A DNA stretch of 64,000 nucleotides from an uncultured Bacteroidales bacterium (GCA_947253655.1 CAMYAE010000009.1:1-64000); one strand, 5' to 3'; shown: positions 24,665-34,501, counted from the stretch's first letter. Notes: generated from the sequence alone by a model not told the origin. Numbers and translations: made by a program.

Positions 24665-25816
24665 CTAAAATCTGTCGAGCAGTTCAAAAATATGAGACCT
24701 TACCTCTTCAATAGAGCCTGTACCGTCTATTTCGGCATATTTGCCCTCTTTCTTATAATATTCGATAAGCGGCTCGGTCTTATCGTGGTAAGTCTTTATC
24801 CTATTGTTTATTGTTTCCTCTTTCGCATCATCGGCGCGGCCTTCTATTGAAGCCCTGTGTCTGATTCTTTCTTTTATCATTCCGTCCGGTATCATGATTG
24901 ATACGATTGACGTCACTGATTCCCCGACATTTGCAAGCATTCTGTCCAAGGCTTCTGCCTGAGCGATAGTGCGAGGAAAGCCGTCAAGGAGGAAGCCGTT
25001 CACGCCTTTGACGGTTTTGAACTTGTTCTCTATCATGCCCTCAACAACTTCATCCGGAACAAGGGCCCCTGCATCAATCAGACTCTTGGCTTTCTTGCCG
25101 AGTTCGCTGCCGGCGGCGATTTCCTGCCTCAGAAGTTCTCCTGTAGATATGTGGCACAAGTTGTATTTTTCCACCATTGCTGTGGCCTGGGTGCCTTTTC
25201 CTGCTCCCGGAGGCCCAAATAGTATGTAAAATTTCATTGCATCTGCTGTTTTGTCTTCAATATGAAAATCCGGTTCATTATCAATTACATATATATCATT
25301 GAGATTTCTTCCGACCTCATTGTAGTCAAGCCCGAAGCCGACTATGAAATCGTTCGGAATTTCCATGCCGACGTAGTCCAGCTTTATATCCTTGTCATAT
25401 ACATCGGGCTTTAGAAGCATGGTGCATACTTTGATTTCTGATGCTCCTTTTTCTTTTAGAATCCTCTCAAGATCTACTATGGTATTACCTGTATCGACAA
25501 TATCCTCAACTATGATAACTCTACGTCCTTCCACGCTTCCGGTCATACCCATTACTTCCCGTACTTTTCCGGTGGAGCGGGTGCCCTGATAAGAAGACAG
25601 TTTCATGGAAACAAGCTCGAAATTGAAGTCGAGCCGTTTCATAAGTTCGGCCGTGAATAGGATAGAGCCATTGAGAATGCATAGCAGCACCGGAATATCT
25701 TCGCTGTCCTTGTAGTCAGCATTGATTCTCTCGACGACCTTGTCAATGGCCTCTTCTATTTTCTCATGAGGAATGAAAGTCTTGAAAGACTTGTCTAACA
25801 GATTGATTCTTTTCAT
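24665..25816 (-). CDS. Hypoxanthine phosphoribosyltransferase-adenylate kinase fusion
   Basis: One reading frame joins two purine enzymes. Residues about 5-185 are hypoxanthine phosphoribosyltransferase (purine salvage to IMP/GMP), with the PRPP motif VIIVEDIVDTGNT near residue 108. From residue 198 a full-length adenylate kinase follows (MKFYILFGPPGAGKGTQ, DGFPRT, short LID RASIEGRADDAKEETINNR without zinc cysteines). The linker (DFHIEDKTADA) is short, and no stop or frameshift separates them. The adenylate kinase half begins with an ATG at 25237 that could act as an internal start. Residues are numbered from an ATG at 25828; ATG 25816 (MKRINLL) is preferred because a TAAATTTG -7 box at 25836-25843 leaves no leader for 25828. 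Confidence 0.9.
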   Translation of the reverse strand: MKRINLLDKSFKTFIPHEKIEEAIDKVVERINADYKDSEDIPVLLCILNGSILFTAELMKRLDFNFELVSMKLSSYQGTRSTGKVREVMGMTGSVEGRRVIIVEDIVDTGNTIVDLERILKEKGASEIKVCTMLLKPDVYDKDIKLDYVGMEIPNDFIVGFGLDYNEVGRNLNDIYVIDNEPDFHIEDKTADAMKFYILFGPPGAGKGTQATAMVEKYNLCHISTGELLRQEIAAGSELGKKAKSLIDAGALVPDEVVEGMIENKFKTVKGVNGFLLDGFPRTIAQAEALDRMLANVGESVTSIVSIMIPDGMIKERIRHRASIEGRADDAKEETINNRIKTYHDKTEPLIEYYKKEGKYAEIDGTGSIEEVRSHIFELLDRF

Positions 25817-25835
25817 TTCTAAATCCATTAAAGTA

Positions 25836-25843
25836 CAAATTTA
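25836..25843 (-). promoter_or_regulatory. -7 box upstream of the HPRT-adenylate kinase gene
   Basis: TAAATTTG on the minus strand matches TAnnTTTG in full. It lies so close to the coding region that transcription would begin near 25827, which argues for the start codon at 25816. The -33 element is not clear. Confidence 0.45.
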
Positions 25844-25970
25844 ACATAATAAACCGACTTTCGCAGTATTTAAATTAAAAAAAAGAATTAAAGAATTGAC
25901 AAAATAAAAATTAAACTGCATAAGAGCCACTATTATTTTGATATATTGTCAAGGAAAGATTTGCAGGGAT

Positions 25971-27671
25971 ATGATTATGAGGTCGGCATTTATATTTCTT
26001 TTACTGGCATTTGTTGCCCATACGGCTATGGCCCAGGATATGAATATGATCCTTGCCGAGTTATCGGGAGCATCGTCCATAGAGGATGTCAGCGAGGAAA
26101 CTTTGGAGAGGCTTGCTGCATTGAAACTTCATCCGGTGGATATAAATTCTGCTACGAAAGCGAGGTTGCTGGCTACGGGACTTTTCAGCAGCTATAGGGT
26201 AGCTTCTCTTAAGGATTATATTAAAGAGAACGGTGAGATACTTTCAGTAGAGGAACTGGGGCTTGTAGACGGTTTCGGCCATGATTTTGCAAAGGCTATT
26301 AAGCCTTTCATCAAATTTGGAACGTACTCTCCTCCGGGGGTATTGAGAGAACGCAACAATATGACGGACAATTCGTTGATGCTTGGAATCGGGGTAAAGC
26401 CCGAAGACAGAATCTATTACGGCGGCAAATACAAACTTGATGTTGCTGACATGATTGACGTCGGAGCGGTAATCAAGAAGGGTTATAGTCCCGAATGGTG
26501 GCCTCCTTCAAAATACGGAGGATATATTGCCTGTTACAGCCGTAAGCCGGACGGGAAACTAATTGTCGGCAATTTCAACACCCATTTCGGTCAGGGATTG
26601 TGCTTGTGGAGCGGCTTTGCCCTTTCCGGCCTGTACGGCCTCCGCTCCGTCATGAGAACTCCAAACGGCATTTCGCCCTCATTGTCGTTTTCTAATACTG
26701 ATTTGTCGGGGGCGGCTGCAGAAGTGACTTTTGGGAGGGTGGCGCTTTCCGCATTGACTGCATTTGAAAAAACCGGAGTATTGCCTGCACTGAGGTTTAC
26801 CCATACCGGACGTCATGGGCAGATTTCTGTGAATTCGATGTGCAGGACGACTTCTGATAAGATTGCCTCCGCCAAGGTGTCTATAGACACAAGGGCTTGT
26901 ATCGGAGGTACAGATCTTTTTGGAGAAGCCGCATGGGATATCAAGAATTCCAGATTCGCGGCGATAGCCGGGACGATAGTCCCGATAGGGGAGAGTTTTG
27001 CTGTAGCGGCATCGGCAAGATATTATCCGATAAAATTTGATACATATATGACCGGGGCCCCGCATGCGTTTTCCAAGTCTAAGGACGAGGCGGCAATGAC
27101 ATTGGGATGCAGGTTTCGGCAGCATGAATTGAATAGCGAATTCGGACGGCATATTTCTGATGACAATAAGCAGATGAAAGTTTTCCTTTCGGATATATTT
27201 GTCATAAATGACGGATTGTCAATATGTTCCAAACTGACTGCCCGTCTAAGAAATTTTGGCCCAAGGTCCAGGTATTCAGCAAGGCTCGATTTTAAATGGA
27301 CTCCTGCCCATTTCCTTTTGAATGTGAGGACAGAAGCCGTTACGTGCAGAAAATTCGGCTTGCTGAATTATGCTGAAGCCGGATACAAGACGGACAATTG
27401 GGCCGCCTTTTTTAGAGCAACTGAATTTTTGGCGGATAATTGGGACGACAGAATTTATGTCTACGAAAGGGATGCTCCGGGGAGTTTCTCGGTGCCGGCG
27501 TATTATGGCAGGGGTTATAGCCTTTCAGCTTACGCAAATGCAAAGATTAATATACGCCGTACAGTTTTGAAACTCTATCTGAGAGGGGCGATTACCGAAT
27601 ATTCCAGGATGAAAGAAAAAAGAAAGCCCGGCAAGGCCGAGCTGAAATTCCAATTGCTATATACGTGGTAG
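25971..27671 (+). CDS. Helix-hairpin-helix protein with large beta-rich domain, probably envelope-located
   Basis: The protein has a signal peptide (MIMRSAFIFLLLAFVAHTAM, then AQ) followed by two ComEA-like helix-hairpin-helix units (about residues 45-110: LHPVDINSATKARLLATGLF, then EELGLVDGFGHDFAKAIKPF). The remaining 450 residues are rich in alternating aromatic and small residues in strand-like runs (GVKPEDRIYYGGKYKLDV) and could form an outer-membrane beta barrel. The combination suggests an exported DNA-binding protein, for example in DNA uptake, but that is inference. ATG 25977 is an alternative start. It is convergent with mltD, one base apart. Confidence 0.7.
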   Translation: MIMRSAFIFLLLAFVAHTAMAQDMNMILAELSGASSIEDVSEETLERLAALKLHPVDINSATKARLLATGLFSSYRVASLKDYIKENGEILSVEELGLVDGFGHDFAKAIKPFIKFGTYSPPGVLRERNNMTDNSLMLGIGVKPEDRIYYGGKYKLDVADMIDVGAVIKKGYSPEWWPPSKYGGYIACYSRKPDGKLIVGNFNTHFGQGLCLWSGFALSGLYGLRSVMRTPNGISPSLSFSNTDLSGAAAEVTFGRVALSALTAFEKTGVLPALRFTHTGRHGQISVNSMCRTTSDKIASAKVSIDTRACIGGTDLFGEAAWDIKNSRFAAIAGTIVPIGESFAVAASARYYPIKFDTYMTGAPHAFSKSKDEAAMTLGCRFRQHELNSEFGRHISDDNKQMKVFLSDIFVINDGLSICSKLTARLRNFGPRSRYSARLDFKWTPAHFLLNVRTEAVTCRKFGLLNYAEAGYKTDNWAAFFRATEFLADNWDDRIYVYERDAPGSFSVPAYYGRGYSLSAYANAKINIRRTVLKLYLRGAITEYSRMKEKRKPGKAELKFQLLYTW

Positions 27672-27672
27672 C

Positions 27673-29337
27673 CTATTTTTCAGGGATTTTGAGCTTCATT
27701 CCGGGACGGATCTTGCTGCCTATATTATTGTATGCCATGATATCTTTTGCTGAGACCCCGGGGTAATTCTTTGCGATTTCATATAGGGTGTCTCCATGCT
27801 TCACGGTATAGGTCCTGGATGTAGCCGTGCCATCGTTTTTTGTAGCCTTTACTGACGTCGTAACGCTCTTGCTGCCTGATTGAGACGGAGCATAGCCCTT
27901 TTTATAGATAACAAGCCTTTGACCGACCCTTATATTGTTGCTTCTTAGATGATTCCAATTCTTTATCTGCGAGACGGTCACATGGTTTTTTGCCGCTATT
28001 TTCCCAAGATAGTCACCGTTCCTTACTTTATAGACTATTCTCCGCTGTTCGGGCTGTGAACTTGCTTTACGGAGTTCGGTAGGGCTGAAAAGTTCGGCCG
28101 CCTTGTAGGTGTAGATAGAGTCTTCATGCTCCACGAACGAGCCTGTATATTTATACGGCAGACGCAACAGGTATTTTGCCTCATTGCCCGGAATAATTTC
28201 GTGGACATACTGCGGATTCAGTTGTCTCAATATCTCTGAAGGCACTCCTGCGACATCGGTTATCTGCTTAAAATGCAGAGGCTTGCTTATTTCCAGAGTG
28301 TCGATATGTTCGGGAATTTCAATTTTGTCCGGCACGAGTCCGTGTTCCTTGTAATAGGTGAATGCGTACATAGCTCCTACAAAGGCCGGAACATAGCCTC
28401 TTGTCTCTCTCGGCAGATAATCATATATAGACCAGAAGTCCCTTTTTCCGCATCTGCGTATAGCCTTCATGACATTTCCTGAGCCGCAGTTATATGCCGA
28501 TATGGCAAGACTCCAATCGCCGAAGACGGAATATGCGTCTTGCAGGTATCTGGCCGCCGCATCTGCAGCTTTAACGGCGTCAAGCCTTTCGTCCACGAAA
28601 GAATTTATTTTCAGTCCATAGACTTTCGCCGTGTTGTACATGAACTGCCACATGCCCTTTGCCCCAGCTCTTGATACGGCTAAAGGATTGAGGGCTGATT
28701 CAATGACCGACATGTATTTCAGCTCTTCAGGCATGTCGTATTTGTTGAATATCTCTTCGAAAATAGGAAAGTAGTATTTTGAAAGACTAAGCATGTGCCC
28801 CATTTTCCTCGGCATCTTTTCGGAATACAATATGATATAATTCCTGACTGTCTCATTGTAAGGCAGGGTTATGTAGGAATTCATCTTTTCAAGCCTTTCA
28901 AGAAAGACCTTGTCCGGGACGTCGGAACTAAAATGCACCGTGTTCATATCATATCCTTCGCCCTCATCGGAGTCGTTGGCTTTCTTATGCAGATGCCATA
29001 AAATATTCAGCAGGCTGTCGGTTACATGGTCATTATAGTCCTCTGGCGAGAGCCCAGCTCCTATCTTGCCTTCATTCTCTTCAAAAATGCCTATCAGCTC
29101 CGACCTGACACTGTCTTCGTGTCTTCTTGTCTCCATAATTGTCTCCAATACGGCTTTCAGAGAATCAATCTCGGAACATAGCCTTTCGTTCTCTTTTTTG
29201 AGCTGTTTTTTGTTCTTCTTGAGTTTCACCGCAACGGTATCCCTTTTGAAAAGTTGGGCTGAAGCCGTTGAGGGGGCGGAAATATCCATAGCCGCCATAA
29301 CAAAAATTGAAATGAATAATACCGATATTCTGTTCAT
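27673..29337 (-). CDS. mltD: Membrane-bound lytic transglycosylase D-like protein with two LysM domains
   Basis: This 554-residue secreted muralytic enzyme cleaves the MurNAc-GlcNAc bond to the 1,6-anhydro product. A signal peptide is followed by a coiled coil (residues 30-70: VKLKKNKKQLKKENERLCSE). The SLT domain is at about 205-330 (SVIESALNPLAVSRAGAKGM with the catalytic Glu, then YNCGSGNV). Two LysM peptidoglycan-binding repeats are at about 435-478 (YKVRNGDYLGKIAAKNHVT) and 506-552 (YTVKHGDTLYEIAKNYPGVS). It is the last gene of the parA-parB-DUF5683-mltD run. Confidence 0.92.
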   Translation of the reverse strand: MNRISVLFISIFVMAAMDISAPSTASAQLFKRDTVAVKLKKNKKQLKKENERLCSEIDSLKAVLETIMETRRHEDSVRSELIGIFEENEGKIGAGLSPEDYNDHVTDSLLNILWHLHKKANDSDEGEGYDMNTVHFSSDVPDKVFLERLEKMNSYITLPYNETVRNYIILYSEKMPRKMGHMLSLSKYYFPIFEEIFNKYDMPEELKYMSVIESALNPLAVSRAGAKGMWQFMYNTAKVYGLKINSFVDERLDAVKAADAAARYLQDAYSVFGDWSLAISAYNCGSGNVMKAIRRCGKRDFWSIYDYLPRETRGYVPAFVGAMYAFTYYKEHGLVPDKIEIPEHIDTLEISKPLHFKQITDVAGVPSEILRQLNPQYVHEIIPGNEAKYLLRLPYKYTGSFVEHEDSIYTYKAAELFSPTELRKASSQPEQRRIVYKVRNGDYLGKIAAKNHVTVSQIKNWNHLRSNNIRVGQRLVIYKKGYAPSQSGSKSVTTSVKATKNDGTATSRTYTVKHGDTLYEIAKNYPGVSAKDIMAYNNIGSKIRPGMKLKIPEK

Positions 29338-29349
29338 CCTATAACTTTA

Positions 29350-30309
29350 TCAGAACGTAAATCCAAGGCGGAGTCCAAAGCCGTCCGCCATCCCCGTCCT
29401 GCTGTAATGCAGGCCTGTGTTGCTGAAAGGTTTTCCATAGGTATTGCTTGCATACACAGGATCAGATGTCAGCACAGTAGGACTGATATTCATGGTTATG
29501 TCGTCAGTCAATTCAAAATCCTGCATATAGGAGAATACATTGGCGTCAATGATCTGGAGCAGATAAAAGCCGGCAAGGGCTACAATTGAATAATCCCGGT
29601 AGCGTCTGAAGACATTCCTGTAGTACAGGGCTGTCTCTGCAGAAATCGGGCCGTCATAAGTGGAATTCTCAACAGTGGCAGCATTATGTATCCATTTATA
29701 TCTGTGATAGTTCTTGTTGTTTGTCAGCAGGAAATGCAGAGAGCCGAGCATTAATCCGTAGTAAATCGGAATTTTCCAGTATTCTTTGTTATAAGCTTGT
29801 CCCAGTCCCGGCAGAAGAAGCGAGTAGAGAGTGGCTTTTCCGGCTTGCGGATAAACGTCTTTTTTATAATTTATCACTCCGTCCATGAGGGAACCCCAAT
29901 ATACGAGGCCGGCCCCTGCGAAGAACCAGTTGCTCATGCTCTGATAACGGGAATCTCCTGTGCTATGCCATTTGCTTCGATAGGCTACACCTAAGCCTAT
30001 TCCTGCTCCTATTCCTCCATAGACTATCGGGAGTTTCCAATACTGCCTGTTGTAAATTTGTTCTCCTCCGATGAATACGGTGGAGCCGGCAAAGAGCACG
30101 CCTATCCTCTCTTCCCGTTTATGCGAAAGACCTCCAAAATACTCTTTGAAAGTAAACATGGCGTCGGTTGAATCGCGGCCGGTAGTATCGCGCTCATCCA
30201 CATAGCTTTGCCTGAATGCTTCTTCCTTGAACTGGGCTACAGCATTCAGAGAGATGGCGAGCAAGGGCAGCAATGCCAATGACAATTTTCGCAGAAAACT
30301 ACTCATCAA
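29350..30309 (-). CDS. DUF5683 membrane protein
   Basis: This 319-residue protein has a signal-like N-terminus (LSLALLPLLAISLNAVAQ) and several hydrophobic segments with duplicated motifs: KLPIVYGGIGAGIGLGVAYR, then YSLLLPGLGQAYNKEYWKIP and YYGLMLGSLHFLL. These match DUF5683, a Bacteroidetes family usually encoded beside parB. The position between parB (two-base gap) and mltD (12-base gap) is the conserved arrangement as I recall it and suggests an envelope role linked to growth or division. Biochemical function is unknown. Confidence 0.82.
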   Translation of the reverse strand: MMSSFLRKLSLALLPLLAISLNAVAQFKEEAFRQSYVDERDTTGRDSTDAMFTFKEYFGGLSHKREERIGVLFAGSTVFIGGEQIYNRQYWKLPIVYGGIGAGIGLGVAYRSKWHSTGDSRYQSMSNWFFAGAGLVYWGSLMDGVINYKKDVYPQAGKATLYSLLLPGLGQAYNKEYWKIPIYYGLMLGSLHFLLTNNKNYHRYKWIHNAATVENSTYDGPISAETALYYRNVFRRYRDYSIVALAGFYLLQIIDANVFSYMQDFELTDDITMNISPTVLTSDPVYASNTYGKPFSNTGLHYSRTGMADGFGLRLGFTF

Positions 30310-30311
30310 GT

Positions 30312-31241
30312 CTAAAGGTGTGTGTCTTCCAATGCTTTAAGGAAATTTCTCATCTCTTCGTCTGAATCGAAACGAATGGTCATGGAGCCTTTGCCGCTGG
30401 CTGACCTTTTCAGGCTTATATTGTTGTCGAAGAATTTGCCGATGTGCTCAAGGACCTTGTAGTATTCGTCCGGCAGATCCTGGGGCTTTTGCTCCTTGTC
30501 TTTTTTGTCCCCGGACATCTTTTTGATCTTTTCTTCCAGCTGACGTACAGAGAGGTCATTTTTAATTACATAGTCACATAACTGCTCCTGTATGTTCTCA
30601 TCATCTATACCGAGAATGACCTTGGCATGTCCAACACTTATAAGTCCGACTTTCAAGTCATGCTGCACCCTTGCCGGAAGCTTCAAAAGCCGGAGATAAT
30701 TCGTTACAGACGCTCTTTTTTTCCCGACCCTTTCCGCCATTTGCTCTTGTGTAAGCATACATTCTTCTATAAGCCTTTGATAGCTCATGGCAACCTCGAT
30801 AGGATCGAGATTTTCGCGCTGGATATTTTCTACAATGGCCATTTCCAGCATACCCTGGTCATTGGCATCCCTGATATAGGCCGGAATCATATCCATTCCT
30901 GCCATTCTGCAAGCTTTGAAACGGCGCTCTCCGCTGATTATCTGATACCTGCCTGTAGATTTTTTCCTGACGGTAATAGGCTGTATAAGCCCGAAAGTCT
31001 TTATGGACTCCGAAAGTTCCTCAAGGGCTTCCTGGTCGAAAGACATTCTGGGCTGGAAAGGATTCGGCTCTATCATATCGACAGGAATTCTCAATATGTC
31101 CGCTGTGCCCTGCGGCTCTGTCTCGCCCACGACCTCCTTATTGATATAGCCGACAGGCTTCCTTAAATTCTCAACGTCAATATTTACATCTCCGAGCAAG
31201 GCTCCGAGCCCTTTTCCAAGTCCGCGTTTTGGTTTTACCAT
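30312..31241 (-). CDS. parB: Chromosome partitioning protein ParB
   Basis: ParB is a CTP-dependent sliding clamp that binds parS and organises the replication origin region. The 309-residue protein starts KPKRGLGKGLGALLGD, has the N-terminal ParB/Srx domain (IEPNPFQPR; ISGERRFKACRMAG with the GERR CTP motif near residue 104), a helix-turn-helix (TQEQMAERVGKKRASVTNYL near 168) and a C-terminal dimerisation domain. It sits 12 bases after parA in the same operon. No perfect parS palindrome was seen in the window. Confidence 0.95.
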   Translation of the reverse strand: MVKPKRGLGKGLGALLGDVNIDVENLRKPVGYINKEVVGETEPQGTADILRIPVDMIEPNPFQPRMSFDQEALEELSESIKTFGLIQPITVRKKSTGRYQIISGERRFKACRMAGMDMIPAYIRDANDQGMLEMAIVENIQRENLDPIEVAMSYQRLIEECMLTQEQMAERVGKKRASVTNYLRLLKLPARVQHDLKVGLISVGHAKVILGIDDENIQEQLCDYVIKNDLSVRQLEEKIKKMSGDKKDKEQKPQDLPDEYYKVLEHIGKFFDNNISLKRSASGKGSMTIRFDSDEEMRNFLKALEDTHL

Positions 31242-31253
31242 GTTATCGTTTTT

Positions 31254-32027
31254 TTATTGCATCGAGTTCCTTTCCAGAACCTCTTTTGCAAGATTAAGGT
31301 AGTTGGTGGTGCCGGTACTCATAACATCATATAAGATAATCGGTTTGCCGTGAGACGGAGCCTCGCTCAGACGTATTGTCCTTTGGATGATGGTGTCGAA
31401 GACCATGTCCTTGAAGTGCTCGCGCAGCTCGTTTACCACTTGAGTGTGCACCTTTGTCCGGCCATTGAACATTGTGACTACAAAACCTTCAATAGTAAGG
31501 TCGGGATTGACACCGTTCTGGACCAGACGTATTGTCTGGAGCAGTTTGCCAAGCCCCTCTAATGCGAAAAATTCAGGCTGCACAGGAATCATCACAGAAT
31601 CCGCAGCCGTCAGAGAGTTTACTGTAATCAGTCCGAGGGAAGGGGAGCAGTCTATAATAATGAAATCATAGTTCCCTTTTATCGGCTCTAAGGCTTTCTT
31701 CATTAGAGATTCTCTGTCTTCGGCATCGAGCATCTCAATCTCCGCTCCTACTAAATTGATATGGGAAGGAATCATCTGGAGATTTTCCATTTCCGTCTGA
31801 ATCAGAACATCTTGCACCCCCAATTTGCCGATCATTACTTCGTACAGAGTTCTCTGCTCGTCAGAATCCGGATAAAAATTGAGCCCTGATGTCGTGTTGG
31901 CCTGAGGGTCGGCATCTATTATAAGGACTTTCTTTTCGAGAACGGCCAGTGATGCGGCAAGATTTATGGCAGTCGTAGTCTTACCCACACCGCCTTTCTG
32001 ATTTGCTATGGCAATGATTTTTCCCAT
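31254..32027 (-). CDS. parA: Chromosome partitioning ATPase ParA (Soj)
   Basis: This Walker-type ATPase drives segregation with ParB. It begins MGKIIAIANQKGGVGKTTTA with the deviant Walker A motif (KGGVGKTT). It continues with IIDADPQANTTSG and FIIIDCSPSLGLITVNSL as the switch regions. I start it at 32027, giving 257 residues; an in-frame upstream start at 32063 would add 12 unlikely residues. A TAAATTTG -7 box at 32052-32059 leaves a short leader before 32027, which supports this start. Confidence 0.95.
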   Translation of the reverse strand: MGKIIAIANQKGGVGKTTTAINLAASLAVLEKKVLIIDADPQANTTSGLNFYPDSDEQRTLYEVMIGKLGVQDVLIQTEMENLQMIPSHINLVGAEIEMLDAEDRESLMKKALEPIKGNYDFIIIDCSPSLGLITVNSLTAADSVMIPVQPEFFALEGLGKLLQTIRLVQNGVNPDLTIEGFVVTMFNGRTKVHTQVVNELREHFKDMVFDTIIQRTIRLSEAPSHGKPIILYDVMSTGTTNYLNLAKEVLERNSMQ

Positions 32028-32140
32028 TTTTATCTTATAAAGGTCATTTTGCAAATTTAACAAATAATTTGTCAGCTTCCCAGATTTTCTTACCGGATTT
32101 TTATCCGGGTTTTTCGCCTTGCAAAAAACATTCCACCTCT

Positions 32141-34381
32141 TTATTGAAGTGGATCTACATCAATCGCGATATGTCCGAAATATGAATATTCTTTTTCAAT
32201 ATCCCTTATCCGGCTTTGAATAAGGCGTTTGTTCCTGACAAGCTCCGGCGTCTTCATCAAGGTCAATCTTATATTTCTGATATATTCTCCCGCAATCTTG
32301 TCTACTACAGGAAAATACGGCTCGGAGACCTGCACAGCCGCCTTATTGTCCATAGGCATTATGGATGGCTTTACCGAGAAGGCTCCGGCTATCTGCGAAG
32401 CTGTTTTTTGCGACATATTTTCGAGCCTTCCGGCATCTATATCTTTAATTATCAGAGTTATTATTCTTGAATAGGGCGGGTAATTGAATATCCGGCGTTC
32501 TTCCAACAATGATTTCAAGATGTTTTCGCCATTGCCAAAATGTTTGTATACGGGATGCTCCGGACGGGAGGTCTGTATAACGAAAAGCCCTCGTCTGTCT
32601 CTTCTGCCGCACCTTCCCCTTAATTGTTCCAAAAGCTGTATCGCTTTTTCGTCAGCCCGAAAATCCTGCTGCCCCAAAATAGAATCCGCCTGAATTACGG
32701 CAACGAGCATAAGTCCTTTGAAATCAAATCCTTTTGCTACTATTTGCGTTCCTATAAGCATATCCGTCCTGCCGTCGGAGAAGTCCTTGATTACCTGGGT
32801 CTCGTATGCCGTATTTTGGGAAACATCTCCGTCAAGCCGTGCAATCCTTGCGTATGGGAACAAGGCTTCGGCCTCTTCTTCAATCCTCTGCGTTCCGTAT
32901 CCGAAAGGTTGCAGTGTGCCGCCGCATTTCTTGCAGATACCGTTAAATTGCTCCTCGTGCCCACAGTGATGACAAACAAGAAGGCCTTTTGACTTATGAT
33001 AACTAAGGCTGACGCTGCAATTCGGACATCTTGGAATATCCCCACAATCAGTGCATTGTACGATAGGGGAATAAGATTTTCTGCCTCTAAGCAGCATTAC
33101 CTGTCCGCCCTCTTTCAAAGTCTCCTCTATCTTGGATATTAGCTTCCTGGAGAAGCTGCCGCACATTCCTCTCTTCCTTCTTTCGGCTTTGGTGTCAATA
33201 ATCTCGACCCTCGAATCCGGTGCTGCATAATATCTTTCATTCAATGTGACCATGCTGTACAGGCCTGATTCGCAATTGAATATTGCTTCGAGAGATGGGG
33301 TCGCCGAGCCTAAAAGCAGGTTGCAGCGATGAATGTGTCCCAACATTATTGCCGTGTCCCTGCCGTTATATCTCGGAGCAGGAGAGCCCTGCTTGTATGA
33401 GGAATCATGTTCTTCATCAATTATTATAAGCCCAAGATTTTCGTGAGGCAGAAATATGGCTGATCTTGTGCCCAATAGAATATATGGTCCTGTTGAAAGC
33501 TTATATATGGCTTCACGGCGTCTTGCTGCGGATTCCCTTGAATGGTAAACAATAAGCCTCGAATTGAAGACGGAATGCAGTCTCTCCTCAAGCTGGCGGC
33601 TCAATGCAATTTCCGGTACAAGATAAAGCACGTTTTTGCCGGATCTGATAGCCTCGGATGCCGATTTTAAATATATTTCCGTCTTGCCGGAGCCTGTAAT
33701 TCCGTTAAGAAGGACGGTTTTGCCCTTGACAAAGCCCTCTTCAATCTCTTTATATGCAATTTCCTGTGCCTCTGTGAGGCAGATGTCTCCCGGCGGTTGC
33801 TGCTGCAACTGCGCACCTGATTCCAAATGCCTTATCTTTTCTTCAGTATCGGCGATATTCGACTCAATTCGTTTATAGTCAGAGATATATTCCTCTCGTT
33901 TTTCCGCTTTTCTGCTTCTTTCTATCGCGTCTTTCTTTTTCTCTAACCTTGTTTTCAGAGATGTTGCCTTAATCTTCAGACTCTCAAGGGTCTTAAGGCG
34001 TTTTTCCTCTTTCCTTGCAATAATGGCTGACATCACCTGCTCTTCGTTGGTCTTTTGAGTCGGATATGCCGCCTTGTAGACCTCTCCGATACTGCACATG
34101 TAATAGTCTGCAACAAATCTCCATAATTTCATTTCATCAGCGGAGATTTTTTTGAGATTGAGCCCGGCAGATATTATATCTGAAATTCTCTTCGAGCCTT
34201 CAGGCGGGTTTATGCCAATTTCGTCAACTATCCCGATATATTCTTTCCTTGCAAAAATGACCCGAACCCTTGTGCCCTTTTCAACGTTTCGCTTCGCTAT
34301 CTCGGAGCTTTGTATATAGTAGCATGGCTCCCACTCCAATTTGAGTGGAAGTATGACTGATATGAGGGTCTTCTCTGTCAA
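32141..34381 (-). CDS. priA: Primosomal replication restart helicase PriA
   Basis: PriA recognises stalled forks and reloads the replicative helicase. The 746-residue protein has the N-terminal 3'-end-binding region (ILPLKLEWEPCYYI) and a coiled insertion at residues 118-190 (KEEKRLKTLESLKIKATSLK). The helicase core follows with Walker A GITGSGKTEIY near residue 228 and Walker B IIDEEHDSSYKQ near 320. The zinc site has eight cysteines in CTDCGDIPRCPNC and CHHCGHEEQFNGICKKC. The GTQIVAKGFDF motif and C-terminal domain complete it. It lies upstream of parA with a 77-base gap that contains a promoter-like box, so it is probably separate. Confidence 0.94.
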   Translation of the reverse strand: MTEKTLISVILPLKLEWEPCYYIQSSEIAKRNVEKGTRVRVIFARKEYIGIVDEIGINPPEGSKRISDIISAGLNLKKISADEMKLWRFVADYYMCSIGEVYKAAYPTQKTNEEQVMSAIIARKEEKRLKTLESLKIKATSLKTRLEKKKDAIERSRKAEKREEYISDYKRIESNIADTEEKIRHLESGAQLQQQPPGDICLTEAQEIAYKEIEEGFVKGKTVLLNGITGSGKTEIYLKSASEAIRSGKNVLYLVPEIALSRQLEERLHSVFNSRLIVYHSRESAARRREAIYKLSTGPYILLGTRSAIFLPHENLGLIIIDEEHDSSYKQGSPAPRYNGRDTAIMLGHIHRCNLLLGSATPSLEAIFNCESGLYSMVTLNERYYAAPDSRVEIIDTKAERRKRGMCGSFSRKLISKIEETLKEGGQVMLLRGRKSYSPIVQCTDCGDIPRCPNCSVSLSYHKSKGLLVCHHCGHEEQFNGICKKCGGTLQPFGYGTQRIEEEAEALFPYARIARLDGDVSQNTAYETQVIKDFSDGRTDMLIGTQIVAKGFDFKGLMLVAVIQADSILGQQDFRADEKAIQLLEQLRGRCGRRDRRGLFVIQTSRPEHPVYKHFGNGENILKSLLEERRIFNYPPYSRIITLIIKDIDAGRLENMSQKTASQIAGAFSVKPSIMPMDNKAAVQVSEPYFPVVDKIAGEYIRNIRLTLMKTPELVRNKRLIQSRIRDIEKEYSYFGHIAIDVDPLQ

Positions 34382-34501
34382 AAGGTCTCTGAAATAAATA
34401 TAATATCCGCTAATTTAACAAATAGATTATTAATTAATGTTAATTTTTATCAAAACCGAGTCGGCTAAAATTTAATTTTGCTGAAATTTTATCGGTAAAA
34501 T

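Noticed and set aside
30312..32027. parS site near parA/parB
   Set aside because: No 16-bp palindrome close to the known parS consensus was seen by eye in or around these genes.
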